This document shows, piece by piece, positions 41,721 to 51,819 of a stretch of DNA of 64,000 bases (its first letter is position 1; each line of letters starts with the position of its first letter). The DNA comes from JAXMAO01 sp046350375 (GTDB lineage Bacteria > Planctomycetota > Phycisphaerae > UBA1845 > UTPLA1). The stretch is taken from NCBI GenBank assembly GCA_046350375.1, contig JAXMAO010000002.1, positions 372,001-436,000 on the forward strand, read 5' to 3'. The position numbers and the translations under genes are program-made. Under the pieces are notes generated by a model, which made no database searches, was not told where the DNA came from, and was given only the letters and a program-made list of their open reading frames with translations.

Positions 41721-43133
41721 ATGGTTGTCGGCGAGCTCACTCAGGAAGTCGATCTGCTGGTCATCGGTGGCGGTCCCGGCGGCTACGTCGCCGCGGCCCA
41801 CGCGGCCGACCTGGGCATCAACACCGGCCTGGTCGAGGCCGCCGAGGTTCCAGGCGGCGTCTGCCTCCGCGAAGGCTGCATCCCCAGCAAGGCGCTGCTG
41901 CACGTCGCCAAGATCATCTCCGAGGCCGCCCACGCCGAGGCCTTTGGCGTCGCCTTTTCCCGGCCGACCATCGACCTCGACAAGCTCCGCTCGTGGAAAA
42001 ACGGCGTCATCCGCCGCCTGGCGACCGGCGTGTCGGGCATCCTCAAGGGCCGCAAGATCGAAACGTTCGTCGGCCGGGCCACGTTTGAGAACTCGCGCAC
42101 CGTCCGCATCGAGGGCGGCGACGTGGCGCGGGTGAAATTCAAGCACTGCATCATCGCCACCGGCTCATCGGCCAAGCGCCTGCCCGAAAGGGTCCTGCCG
42201 CGCGAACTCTGCTGGGACGCGGCCGAGGCGCTGGCGCTGGCCGAAGTGCCGCGACGCCTGCTGGTGGTCGGCGGGGGCTACATTGGCCTCGAGCTGGGAC
42301 AGGTCTACGCGTCGCTCGGCAGCGCGGTCACGGTGATCGAGGCGCTCGAAACCATCGCGCCCGGCGGCGACCCGGAGCTGATCAAGCCGCTGGCCGCACG
42401 GCTCGCCAAGCAGTTCGCCGCCATTCACACCGGCGCGACGCTCAAGGGCGCGCGGCGGGCCGGCGGCGGCATCGAAATCAGCTTCGCCGTCGGCGGACAG
42501 GACAAGAGCGAGACCTTCGACCGCGTGCTGGTGTCGGTCGGCCGCAAACCCAACAGCGACGGCCTGGGGCTGGAGACCACCAAGGTCACCACGGACGAGC
42601 GCGGCTTCATCAAGGTCGACGCCCAGCGCCGCAGCAGCGACCCGCGCATCTTCGCCATCGGCGATGTCGCCGGCGAGCCGATGCTCGCCCACAAGGCGTC
42701 GCGCGAAGGCAAGGTGGCCGCCGAGGCGATCGCCGGCAAGCCCACGACGTTCGACCCGACCTGCATCCCGGCGGTCATCTACACCGACCCCGAGGTCGCC
42801 TGGTGCGGCATCACCGAGAAGGAGGCGGCTGCGCGCGGCATCGCGGTGAAGATCGCGCGGTTCCCGTGGGTGGCGTCGGGCCGCGCGGTGTCGATGGGCC
42901 GCACCGACGGCCTGACGAAACTGATCTTCGACGCCCACACGCGCCGGCTGATCGGCGCGGGACTGGTCGGCGCGCACGCCGGCGACCTCGTCTCCGAAAT
43001 CGTGCTCGGAGTTGAGATGGCCGCCGTCGCCGACGACTTGGCGCTCTCCATCCATCCGCATCCGGCCACCAGCGAGACGATCATGGAAGCCGCCGAGGCG
43101 GCCTTCGGGCACGCCGTGCATGGCGGTCACTGA
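41721..43133 (+). CDS. lpdA: Dihydrolipoyl dehydrogenase
   Basis: FAD-dependent E3 component that reoxidises dihydrolipoamide in 2-oxoacid dehydrogenase or glycine-cleavage complexes. It has 470 residues. FAD-binding GGGPGGYVAA is at 16-25; the redox disulfide is Cys48/Cys53 in GGVCLREGCIPSKALL; a second Rossmann motif GGGYIGLELG follows; and the C-terminal His-Glu pair lies in SIHPHPATSETIMEA. The Val in place of the usual Thr before the first Cys is a mild variation. No E1/E2 genes adjoin it. Confidence 0.95.
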   Translation: MVVGELTQEVDLLVIGGGPGGYVAAAHAADLGINTGLVEAAEVPGGVCLREGCIPSKALLHVAKIISEAAHAEAFGVAFSRPTIDLDKLRSWKNGVIRRLATGVSGILKGRKIETFVGRATFENSRTVRIEGGDVARVKFKHCIIATGSSAKRLPERVLPRELCWDAAEALALAEVPRRLLVVGGGYIGLELGQVYASLGSAVTVIEALETIAPGGDPELIKPLAARLAKQFAAIHTGATLKGARRAGGGIEISFAVGGQDKSETFDRVLVSVGRKPNSDGLGLETTKVTTDERGFIKVDAQRRSSDPRIFAIGDVAGEPMLAHKASREGKVAAEAIAGKPTTFDPTCIPAVIYTDPEVAWCGITEKEAAARGIAVKIARFPWVASGRAVSMGRTDGLTKLIFDAHTRRLIGAGLVGAHAGDLVSEIVLGVEMAAVADDLALSIHPHPATSETIMEAAEAAFGHAVHGGH

Positions 43134-43676
43134 TCGCGCGGCGGCTGAGCGTCGCCGCTCGTGAAAACTTTCACACACGCCGCGGCGATTCGCGCGCCGC
43201 GCGAGTTTTCCACCTTGTCGAATCCGTTGCTCGCGGCAATAATCGGATGGTTGGACGAGAGGAAGCGGACAACAGCTCGCACCCTTCGTTGATCTGCTCG
43301 ACCCCTCGATCGCCAGGTTCCATTCGCGTCCGGCACAACGCGAAAACAGACAATCTCAACCTGGGACGGCCGCGGCGCCCTCGCAAATCGCGCCGCGGCG
43401 GTCCCGGATCGGACATGGGGCCGCACGCCGACACCGGCGCCCACGTCGTTCCGGAGGAGGGACCGCGCTGCGGCGCGGCTGAATCTCATCTGCGTGCCGT
43501 CCGTGCTTTCCGGCTGGGGATGGCCGCGGGGCGCACCAGCGCCGCCCGCGGCCATCGGATGAGATTCCGGATGCGGGCGCGACCGGCATACGAACGGTGG
43601 TTCGCATGCCGGCCAGCCCGCGTCAGACCGCCGCGCGATTCCCGCACCATCTTCACCCGCCGGCCCGTCCGTTCGC
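43134..43676. other. 543-bp gap without a recognisable gene
   Basis: Between lpdA and the convergent transferase gene. Just past lpdA lie a GC inverted repeat (gcggcg/cgccgc around 43140-43160) and gtgaaaactttcac (43161-43174), an inverted repeat with a two-base loop; together they may terminate lpdA transcription. Leftward ORFs cross the rest, for example one reading VEIVCFRVVPDANGTW and FLSSNHPIIAASNGFD, but none has a start, length or motif that convinces. It may hold a decayed gene. Confidence 0.4.
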
Positions 43677-45228
43677 TCAATCGCGCCGCGCCAGTGCCTC
43701 GACCGCCCGCATGAACGCCGCCCGATCCGTCGGCGGCGCGATTCGCCACAGCCAGCCCGCCCGCTCCAGCGCACAGTTCGCCCGGATGACCGCCGGAAAA
43801 TCGCCCGCCTCGGCGTCGTTGGCAAACACCGGCCGCGTCCAGCCCGCCGCGCCGAGAATCGGCAGCAGCTCCGCCGCGCCATCGACCAGCGTCACGTCGC
43901 CGCGCAGGCCGTCGACGCGCTGCCCGTACTCGAGCATCGGCCGCATGGTGAACGACGTGAGCAGCACCGCGTCGCGCGGCAGTTGTGCGAACGCCTCGCC
44001 GACGTAGCGGCGCTGTCCGCGGTCGCCGGTCTTCCACGGACGCAGGAAGAAGTCGTACGGATCGCGATAGGGCACGGCCCGGCCGAAGAAACGCACCCGC
44101 GCGGCGCGCATCAGCCGCGGCGCCGCCGCATAGATCGGCACCGCCGCCAGCGCCAGCAACGGCAGCGCCACGCGCCACGTTCGCCGCGACATCAGCCGGT
44201 CACCGCCGATGCCGATCAGCGCCGCCGCGACCGCGTAGAACGGCACGAAGAACGAGTACTGATCCGGCACGGCGTAGGTCAGTGCGAAGCAGAGCTGCAC
44301 CGCGGCCGCGGCCGGCAACACCCAGCGCGCCACGTCGGCGTCGAGCGTTCGCCAGACGCGCCGCGCTCCGCCCGCCGCCAGGAGCAGCAGCAGCGTCGGA
44401 TAGTTCAGCAGCATCGCCGCCGCGCCGCGGGCGATTGTCGCCGGGCGGATCATGCCGGGCGTGGCGCCGAATCGCCCGCGCGTCGCCGAGCGCAGCACAA
44501 ACAGCCAGTCGCCGGTGGGGCCGGCGTAGTAGAGCACCATGCCCGAATAGGGCGCGGTCGCCAGCAGCCACACGCCCGCCCAGCCGAACAGGAACCGCAT
44601 CGACAGCGCGCCGCGACGCCACAGCACAATCAGCGCCACCGCGTAGATCGGCGACGTCAAGCCCAGTTGCAGGTGCGTCGCGACGCCCAGGCCGTTCAGC
44701 GCCGCCAGCAGCAGCAGCCAGACGCGGCCGCGCGTCCGCGCGAAGCGCTCCCAGCAGAGCAGCTCGGCCGAGAGCAGCGCCGCCATGAGCGTCAGCACCT
44801 CGGCGATGACCGCGAACGCCCAGAGCGTGTGACCCAGCGCCGCGACCAGCGCCGCCAGCGCCGCCGAGCGCCGCCGCCGCGTGAACCGCAGCGCCAGCAG
44901 CGATGCGTTCGCCACTGCCACCGCGCCGAACAGCGCCGAGGCGAAGTTCACCCGCCCCGCGAACGTCCCGACCGGAACCCCCGCCACCGCCCGCGCCAGC
45001 GCCAGATAGACCGGGTGCACGCGCACCAGGTCGGCCGGCCGGTCGCCCAGCCCCAGGTGCGGAAAACGCCACACCGCCACCTGGTACTCGCCGCTGTCCA
45101 TCATCAGCACGTCGGGCGAGCGTCGCCGCGAACAGCAGCAGCGCCGCGCCGAACACGCCCAGCCACCAGCGGCCCGGCCGAACGTCGGAGGCAGTCAGCG
45201 GCAACACCGTCAGTTCGGATCGCGGCAC
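43677..45228 (-). CDS. DUF2723-like membrane protein (GT-C fold), N-terminus displaced by a frameshift
   Basis: A multi-spanning protein with DSGEYQVAVWRFPHLG and VYLALARAVAGVPVGTFAGRVNFASALFGA, matching the start of DUF2723/TMEM260-like proteins, which are GT-C type O-mannosyl or related transferases. The main frame is 43677-45110 (477 residues). The first transmembrane helix (GRWWLGVFGAALLLFAATLA) is encoded upstream in another frame from a GTG at 45228; joining them needs one base skipped at 45114 in a CCC run. The C-terminal soluble part has TRPVFANDAEAGDFPAV. It follows the TPR-fused transferase gene after 11 bp. Confidence 0.75.
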
Positions 45229-45239
45229 GACGCGGCAGT

Positions 45240-47249
45240 TTATACCGGCTCGCCGTGCGCCGCGCGAGGAACGGGCCCGGCGCCGCCGCGCGGTGCCATC
45301 GCGCCGGCCGCCGGCTGCGTCGAGAGCGGGCTGAGCCGGGCGCGGCTCCGCAGCAACCGCTCGCGCAGCGCCGCGTCCGTCTCGCGCGGCGGACGCGCCG
45401 CCAGCGCCGCCAGGGCGCGCTCCACGGCGTCCAGCGCGGCCGGCGCGTCGCCCGCCGCCGACAGCGCCAGCGCCAGCGTGTCGAGCGACTCGGGCAGCGG
45501 CGCGGGCGTCAGGGCGCAGTTCTGCCGCGCCAGCTCGAGCGCCGCCGGCACGTCGCGCACCGCCGGGTCGGCCGCGGTCGCCAGGATTCGCGACAGGCTG
45601 TCGACCACGCGCCACGCGTCGATCGCCGGCACGCGCGCGTCGGTGCGCCGCAGCACGTCGACCGCCTCGCGGAACCGTCCGCGCCGCGCCAGCAGCTCGC
45701 CCAGCCGGGCGCCCGAGGTGGCGTCGGCCGGCGCGAGCAGGACCGCGCGCGACAGCGCCCCAACCGCCTCCTCGGCCCGGCCGGCGCGCTCCAGCGCCAC
45801 CCCCAGGTTCGACCACACCTCGGCCGGCTCGGGATGGTTGGACAACGCGCGCTGCAGTTCCTCGACCGCCGCCGCCGGCTGGTTCAAGCCGATCAGCAGC
45901 ATGCCATACTCGGCCCGCGCCTCGCCCGCGAGCGGACGCAGCAGCAGCACGTGGCGCAGGTATTCCATCGCGGCGGGGCGATCGCCGCGGACCAGCGCCC
46001 CCTTCGCCAGCCCCCAGTAGGCCAGCCACGAGTCGGGCTGCCGCGCCAGGACGGTCTGCCACAGCGCTGCGTCGTCGCGCCAGACGCCTGCCACCGTCCA
46101 CGAATAGATCGCCATCGCCGCGGCGATCAGCCCCAGCGCCGGACGAGCGACGGAGCGCCAGCGCGGCCAGGTCGAGATCAGCCGCGCCAGCGGCTCAATC
46201 ACCGCCGCATACAGCCCGATGCACGCGACGTAGAGGTAGTGATCCGACACGAACGTCAGCGCCAGGTTGCCGTACGCCACCAGCCCCAGCACCGGCAGCA
46301 GCGTCGCGACAAACAGCACCAGCCCCCAGCGCTGCGCCGCAGAGAGCCGCCGCCGCTGCCACGCCAGCAGCGCCGCGAGCAGCGCCAGCCCCACGATCGG
46401 CAGGACCGTCGCCAGCCGCGCCTCCGCCAGCTCCCAGCGCGGATAGAACGGCTGCAACCGCACCGGCAGCAGCGCCGTCCAGACATACCACAGCAGCGCC
46501 GCCGGGACGATCCGCCAGCGCTCCGCCAGCGGCGGAATCAGCTCGTCCACGTACTGCTGCTCGAAGCGATGGGTCAGCCATGCCAGTCCGGCCGCCAGCA
46601 GCAGTTGCGGCACCACCAGCGCCCACACGCGCCGCGCCGGCGCGCGGTGCAGCCAGCGTCCGGCCGCCCAGCACGCCAGCGGCGCCAGCATCCAGCTCGA
46701 TTTGCTCAGCAGTGCCGCCGCAAACAGCAGCCACGCCGCGACGCCGTGCCGCCGCCGGCCGCGCGTCAGCCAGTCGCTCGCGCAGATCAGCGACCCCAGG
46801 CCGAAGAGCGTCGAGAGCACGTTCTTCCGCTCGGCCACCCAGGCGACGCTCATCGCCTGAAACGGCGCCACGCCGAACAGCAGCCCGACCGCGCCCGCCA
46901 CGCCAGCCGACAGCCCCAGCCGCCGCAGCAACACCACCACCAGCGCGGCGTTGACGCCGTGCAGCAGCCAGTTGACGGCGTGATAGCCGAGCGGGTCCAT
47001 GCCCCACAGGTGGTATTCCACCCAGAACGTCGTGAACGTCAGCGGGTAATACTGCGGCGCGGCGCCGCTGGTCCAGGTGTCGCGCAGACCCGCCAGGTCG
47101 CGCACCAGCCGGTTGCGATGCAGGTAGGCCGAGTCGTCCCAGCTCGTGAAGTTGTTGCGCAGCCCACCGGCCTGGGCGATCAGTGCCGCCGCCGCCACCA
47201 GCCACGGCAGGCGCCGCGCTGTGTTCGATGGACCGGCCGACAAGGTCAC
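45240..47249 (-). CDS. Membrane transferase with C-terminal TPRs (TMTC-like)
   Basis: A 669-residue protein. The N-terminal 400 residues have about 10 transmembrane helices with FTSWDDSAYLHRNRLVR, YYPLTFTTFWVEYHLWG and VAERKNVLSTLFG, all signatures of TMTC-type protein O-mannosyltransferase-like proteins. The C-terminal 250 residues are tetratricopeptide repeats (AYWGLAKGALVRGDRPAAMEYLRHVLLLRP, WSNLGVALERAGRAEEAVGALSRAVLLAP). Membrane transferases of this type with TPRs are frequent in planctomycetes. It pairs with the DUF2723-like gene 11 bp downstream. Confidence 0.85.
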   Translation of the reverse strand: MTLSAGPSNTARRLPWLVAAAALIAQAGGLRNNFTSWDDSAYLHRNRLVRDLAGLRDTWTSGAAPQYYPLTFTTFWVEYHLWGMDPLGYHAVNWLLHGVNAALVVVLLRRLGLSAGVAGAVGLLFGVAPFQAMSVAWVAERKNVLSTLFGLGSLICASDWLTRGRRRHGVAAWLLFAAALLSKSSWMLAPLACWAAGRWLHRAPARRVWALVVPQLLLAAGLAWLTHRFEQQYVDELIPPLAERWRIVPAALLWYVWTALLPVRLQPFYPRWELAEARLATVLPIVGLALLAALLAWQRRRLSAAQRWGLVLFVATLLPVLGLVAYGNLALTFVSDHYLYVACIGLYAAVIEPLARLISTWPRWRSVARPALGLIAAAMAIYSWTVAGVWRDDAALWQTVLARQPDSWLAYWGLAKGALVRGDRPAAMEYLRHVLLLRPLAGEARAEYGMLLIGLNQPAAAVEELQRALSNHPEPAEVWSNLGVALERAGRAEEAVGALSRAVLLAPADATSGARLGELLARRGRFREAVDVLRRTDARVPAIDAWRVVDSLSRILATAADPAVRDVPAALELARQNCALTPAPLPESLDTLALALSAAGDAPAALDAVERALAALAARPPRETDAALRERLLRSRARLSPLSTQPAAGAMAPRGGAGPVPRAAHGEPV

Positions 47250-47311
47250 GCGCGGAGTGTATCACGCCGCCGCATCGGGCGGGGGCACGCTGCCGCGCGA
47301 CCGCCACCGCG

Positions 47312-48475
47312 CTACGCCGGCCCGCCGCGCGGCGCGGCCCGGGCGAACGAATCGTCCCCGACGCGCTTCACCAGCCCCGCCAGTTGCAGCGACGTCAGCA
47401 GCGCCGCCACCCGGGCCGCCGGCAGCCCGGTCTCGTCGACGACCGCGTCGATCGAAAGCGCCTCGCCCGTCAGCGCCATCAGCAGGGTGCGCTCGTCGGG
47501 CTCCAGATCGGCCGGCAGCGAAGCGTCCGCGGCGGCGCGGGCCGGCGCCGGAGACTCGGGCAGCAGCGCCCGGCCGGCGTCGCCCAGCTCTTCGAGCACG
47601 TCGCGCAGCTCGGTCACCAGCTTGGCCTCGCCGCGCTGAATCAGCCGGTTGCAGCCCGCCGACTGCGGCGCATCGAGCCGCCCGGGCACGGCGAACACCT
47701 CGCGGTTGTAGTCGTTCGCCAGCCGCGCGGTGATCAGCGCCCCGCTGCGCTCGGCCGCCTCGACCACCAGCACCCCCAGCGACAGCCCGGCGATGATGCG
47801 ATTGCGGCGCGGAAAGTTGCCCTCGTCCGCGGCGACTTCCATCGGAAACTCGCTCAGCAGCGCGCCGGCCTGAACGATCTGCTCGGCCAGCTCGCGCGCC
47901 TCGGGCGGATAGAGATGGCACATGCCGCAGCCCAGGACGGCCAGCGTCCGCCCGCCGCCCGCCAGCGCGCCGCGATGGGCCGCCTGGTCGATGCCGCGCG
48001 CCAGCCCGGAGACGACCGTCAGTCCGGCCCGCGCCGCCAGCGCCGAAAACCGCTCGGCCTGCTCGGCGCCGTAGCGCGTGCAGTGGCGCGAGCCGACCAC
48101 CCCCAGCGCCACGGCGTCGGCCGCCTCCAGCGTGCCGCGCACGTAGAGCACCGGCGGCGGATCGGTGATCCTCCGCAGCGCCGGCGGATAGTCTCCGTCG
48201 GCCAGGCAGACCACCCGCACCAGGTGCTCATGCGCCAGCGCCAGTTCGCGCTCGACCGGCCCGTCGTCGCGGGCCGCGGCGATGCGCTGCGCCAATTCCG
48301 GGCCGATGCCCTCGACGCGCGACAGCGCGGCCATCGACGCCCGCAGCACGCCCGCCACGTCGCCGAACGCACGCAACAGTCGCATGAAACGGATCGGACC
48401 GATGCCCGACACCAGCGCGAGATGCAGGTGTTCCCGCGCGGCAGGCGAGGCGACCGAGTCGGGCGCGGCAGACAT
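47312..48475 (-). CDS. dprA: DNA-processing protein DprA
   Basis: Binds incoming single-stranded DNA and loads RecA during natural transformation. A 387-residue protein with a helical N-terminal SAM/HhH-like region (1-75), then the Rossmann DprA domain: VALGVVGSRHCTRYG, VVSGLARGIDQAAHRGAL, TLAVLGCGMCHLYPPE, SEFPMEVAADEGNFPRRNRIIAGLS, EVFAVPGRL and GCNRLIQRGEAKLV. A C-terminal winged-helix (DML1-like) segment is also present. Full length and all motifs intact. No other competence genes are in the window. Confidence 0.95.
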   Translation of the reverse strand: MSAAPDSVASPAAREHLHLALVSGIGPIRFMRLLRAFGDVAGVLRASMAALSRVEGIGPELAQRIAAARDDGPVERELALAHEHLVRVVCLADGDYPPALRRITDPPPVLYVRGTLEAADAVALGVVGSRHCTRYGAEQAERFSALAARAGLTVVSGLARGIDQAAHRGALAGGGRTLAVLGCGMCHLYPPEARELAEQIVQAGALLSEFPMEVAADEGNFPRRNRIIAGLSLGVLVVEAAERSGALITARLANDYNREVFAVPGRLDAPQSAGCNRLIQRGEAKLVTELRDVLEELGDAGRALLPESPAPARAAADASLPADLEPDERTLLMALTGEALSIDAVVDETGLPAARVAALLTSLQLAGLVKRVGDDSFARAAPRGGPA

Positions 48476-48715
48476 GGTTGCACACGGTGCGGCCGGGCCG
48501 GTCGTTCGTCAATCGCGCAATTGAGGCGAAGTCGAGGCGCGGGCGCTGCTGGCGGGGGTCGTCGTCGCGGGTGGAAAGAATCGCCGCGCCGCGCGCCCGA
48601 CGAGGCTCGGATCGCCGGACGCCACGGCGCGGCAGGAATAGAACGTCCGTCAGTCTATCACGCCGGGGGCGCCGCGGACAAGCAAATTGTGGTCGGTTCG
48701 CCGCCGATTACGCAA

Positions 48716-51634
48716 TCAGGGAATGATCGCATCGACAAACGGCGCCACGTCGCGCCCGTCACGCGACCCGTCGCAGTCGACGTCGGCCCGGGCGACATGC
48801 AGCGGGTCGCTGTCCAGCCCGACCAGCACGGCCGCCAGCAGGCCCGCGTCGGTCGCGTCCACGTCGCCGTCGCCGTCGATGTCGCCGTGCACGCCGGGAA
48901 TGACGGCCGCGTCGGCCGGGTTGCTGCACGCGTCCAGTTCGTCGCGGTCGAAGAACCCGTCTAGGTCGCGGTCGATGCCGAGGCGCGTTTCGCTGCCCTT
49001 GGGAACGATCGTGTAGGTCAGCTCCGAGCCGGGCGCGGCCGCGGCCTGCAGCGCGGCGGCGGTGATCGTCTCGGCGGCCCGGTCCGATTGAAACACGTTG
49101 CCGCCGTTGTAGCGCCAGCCGCGCGCCAGGCCCGCGAGGCGCCCCTTCACGATCAGCCCGACGGTGTTGCCGTTCGCCCGGGCGATCATGTCGGCGATCA
49201 GCAGCAGCTGCCCCGGCGCGGGGTTCGCGGCGTCGATCAGCGTCGTCTGCCAGCCGACCGACGCCGGCACGTCCTGGCTCGCCACGCCCGGCGGCTCGAG
49301 CGGCGTGGTCGGGCTGCCGACCGGCAGCGCCGAGCCGGAGAAGCTCAGCATGAACGCCACCAGGTCGGCGGTCTGCTGGTCGGAGGTGACGCTGAAGACC
49401 GGCTCGTTCACGAACCGGGCGATCGAATCGACGCTGCCGTCGTGCAGGAAGCCGAAGCCGGCCCGGCTGCGGAGCTGCGTCAGGTCGCAGCCGACCTTGT
49501 CGTACAGGTTTCGCAGGTGTGGCACCTTGATGCTGACGTTGGTGGAGCCATCGACCGCAACGCACGCCAGGTGATGCTCGCCGTCGGGTCCGGGCGGAAT
49601 GGGCACGAAGTTCAGGCCGACGAAGGTGCCGTCCGGCCCGGATCCGGTCGGCAGCGTGTGACAGGTGACGCACTGCACGGTGTCGAGCAGCGCCGTGCGA
49701 TAGAAGCCCAGCCCGCGGACGGCGTTGCCGTTCGGCAGCGGCGCGCCGGCCGGCGAGAAGCGCCCGGTGGTGAAGTGGCCCGGCAGCGGCAGATTCACCG
49801 GCAGCGTGTTGTCGAAGTTGCGATAGGGGTTGGGTGGATAGGTGATCGTGGCGAGGAAGTTCTCGAACTCCTGCATCTCGTCGTTGGGCGGCGTGGTGGG
49901 CAGCGGGGCATCGTCGCCGAGCAGCCCCTGAAACGCGCCGGCGAACTCCTCGAGGCCGATGCGGTCGCCGCGCCAGTGATGCGGCTCCTTGCCGACGATG
50001 TCCTGCAGCGTCTGCGTCGTCATCGGCCCCTTCATCGGATGCCACGGCTGGCAGCCGCCGCCGGGGCAGTTCTCGTTGAACGGCTTCATCGCGCCCGAAG
50101 GGTCGCCCAGGTCCCACGCCAGGCGGTCCATCCGCGCGTCGAGGTGGCACGACGCGCAGGCGATGTGCCCCAGCCCGGAGTTGCGATGCGTGTCGTACAG
50201 ATGCTTGCGGCCGATCTTGATGGCGGCCGGCGAGGCATCGTGGAACGGCACGCGTGGCGGCAGCGGCGCCAGCGCGGCGGTGTCTATCACGTCGATCGCC
50301 GCGGCGAACTTGTCGAGCACGTAGAGCCGGGCGCGCGACTCGTCGAGCGCCACGCCGGTCGGCCCCTCGCCCAGCGGAATGCCTTCCAGCGGCGAGACGC
50401 GCATCCCCAGCGCGTCGATGACCACCAGGTTGTTCGAGCCCATGCCGGCGACGTAGCCGCGCGTGCCCGCGGCATTCCAGACGATGCCGCGCGGATCGCC
50501 GAGCGACTTGTCGCGCTCGGCCTGCGGAATGGGCACGAACGGAATCACGCTGGTGTAGGTCAGGTGCGGGTTGAGGTCGAGTATGGCCTGCGTGGTCGGA
50601 CCGGCCGGCGCGACCCGCGCGATGTTCACCCGCAGGAACCGCCCCGCCAGGACCGGCTCGTAGCGCACCTGGTTGGTCGCATCGGTCCCGACGACCGCCA
50701 CCTCGCCGCTGGCCGGGTTGACCGCCAGCGCCATGCAGGCGTTCATCAGTCCGGACGCGTAGCGCACCGACAGCGTTGCGGCGTCGATGATCGCCAGGTC
50801 GTGGTCGACCACGTCCCAGCCGACCGGCCGGCCCGACTGCGCCGCCGCGGCGCCGCTCACGAAATTGGTCCAGTTCCCGTTGTTGTCGTCGAACCACTGC
50901 CCGGCGGCGTTCTTGCGGACGATCAGCCCGACGCGCGGCGGCGGCGGATTGCCCGGGTTGAGCGGCGGATTGAAGCTGGCGCCCGAGTTGGGTGGCGGGT
51001 TGACGCCGCTGTACGGCCCGGCCGGGTTGTTCACGACGTTGGGCGGGAAGCCGCCCATCATCGTGCTGCCGCCGCCCAGCAGCGTGGTCTGATTGCCCGA
51101 TTCGAAGATCGCCACGTAGACCTCGCTGCCGGCGACGCTGACCGCCAGGGCGCGCGGGTCTTCACCGTCGATCGCGATGCGCTGCGCCGAGCCGGGCGCG
51201 GCCGCGTCAAACACCAGCACCGTGTTGGCCTGCGAGCACGAGACGAACGCCCGCGGCGGCGCGCCGGCGAACGCCACGTCGCACGGCTCGTCGTCGGTCC
51301 GCACCGTCGCGACCACGTTCAGCGTCGTCAGGCTCACGATGCTCACGTCATCGGAGACGTGATTGACCACCCACGCCTCTGTCGCCGTCCGCGCGCGGAC
51401 GCTGACCGGATCGAGCCCGACCGGCACCGAGCCGACCGGCACCGGTCGCCCCGACGTGATGTCGAACACCTCGAGCCGGTTGTCGGCCGTGTTGACCGCC
51501 AGCAGGCGCGCCTGGTCGGGGGTGATGTCGAGCGGGTGGACGTGCGGCGACTCGAAGTTGACGAACGGCTGCGCCCGCGCCACCTGCACGGCCAGTCCCA
51601 CGACGATGCAGAATGTGGCGCGCAATACGGACAT
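48716..51634 (-). CDS. Large secreted diheme protein: YncE-like propeller, cytochrome c region and dockerin-like tail
   Basis: A 972-residue exported protein; the first 21 residues are a signal peptide and AAGGGAG precedes the ATG. Residues 25-480 read as a propeller of YncE type (HPLDITPDQARLLAVNTADNRLEVFDI, DPVSVRARTATEAWVVNH, PTGVALDESRARLYVLDK). Two haem-binding CxxCH motifs follow: CASCH (493-497) and CVTCH (655-659), the second in a region like diheme peroxidases (FGFLHDGSVDSIARFV). The last 55 residues have GDIDGDGDVDATDAGLL and ADVDCDGSRDGRDV, calcium-loop repeats of the planctomycete dockerin-like type. Probably periplasmic or surface-bound electron transfer; substrate unknown. Confidence 0.85.
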   Translation of the reverse strand: MSVLRATFCIVVGLAVQVARAQPFVNFESPHVHPLDITPDQARLLAVNTADNRLEVFDITSGRPVPVGSVPVGLDPVSVRARTATEAWVVNHVSDDVSIVSLTTLNVVATVRTDDEPCDVAFAGAPPRAFVSCSQANTVLVFDAAAPGSAQRIAIDGEDPRALAVSVAGSEVYVAIFESGNQTTLLGGGSTMMGGFPPNVVNNPAGPYSGVNPPPNSGASFNPPLNPGNPPPPRVGLIVRKNAAGQWFDDNNGNWTNFVSGAAAAQSGRPVGWDVVDHDLAIIDAATLSVRYASGLMNACMALAVNPASGEVAVVGTDATNQVRYEPVLAGRFLRVNIARVAPAGPTTQAILDLNPHLTYTSVIPFVPIPQAERDKSLGDPRGIVWNAAGTRGYVAGMGSNNLVVIDALGMRVSPLEGIPLGEGPTGVALDESRARLYVLDKFAAAIDVIDTAALAPLPPRVPFHDASPAAIKIGRKHLYDTHRNSGLGHIACASCHLDARMDRLAWDLGDPSGAMKPFNENCPGGGCQPWHPMKGPMTTQTLQDIVGKEPHHWRGDRIGLEEFAGAFQGLLGDDAPLPTTPPNDEMQEFENFLATITYPPNPYRNFDNTLPVNLPLPGHFTTGRFSPAGAPLPNGNAVRGLGFYRTALLDTVQCVTCHTLPTGSGPDGTFVGLNFVPIPPGPDGEHHLACVAVDGSTNVSIKVPHLRNLYDKVGCDLTQLRSRAGFGFLHDGSVDSIARFVNEPVFSVTSDQQTADLVAFMLSFSGSALPVGSPTTPLEPPGVASQDVPASVGWQTTLIDAANPAPGQLLLIADMIARANGNTVGLIVKGRLAGLARGWRYNGGNVFQSDRAAETITAAALQAAAAPGSELTYTIVPKGSETRLGIDRDLDGFFDRDELDACSNPADAAVIPGVHGDIDGDGDVDATDAGLLAAVLVGLDSDPLHVARADVDCDGSRDGRDVAPFVDAIIP

Positions 51635-51819
51635 GTCGGCTCCCTTCCGTTGCCGCGCTGGCAGCCGCCCGGCCGCGGCGCGCGACGGTCCACAACCCGA
51701 CGATCGCACTCTCAACCCGTGGCGCGCCCCTGCGCCGGCCCTCGGCAACGCATTATACCCGGCCGCATCGCCCGGCCGGCACCGCGACCGATTTGGCCCG
51801 CCCGCCGTCCGCGGATAGC

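Noticed and set aside
43134..43676. A decayed PLP-decarboxylase C-terminus (VEIVCFRVVPD)
   Set aside because: The short match does not extend on either side and no PLP motif is found nearby; treated as chance similarity.
43983..47639. A 1218-codon rightward open frame
   Set aside because: It lies antisense to the two membrane transferase genes and dprA; its product is Arg/Gln/His-rich without motifs. It is an artefact of GC-rich DNA, where stop codons are rare on the opposite strand.
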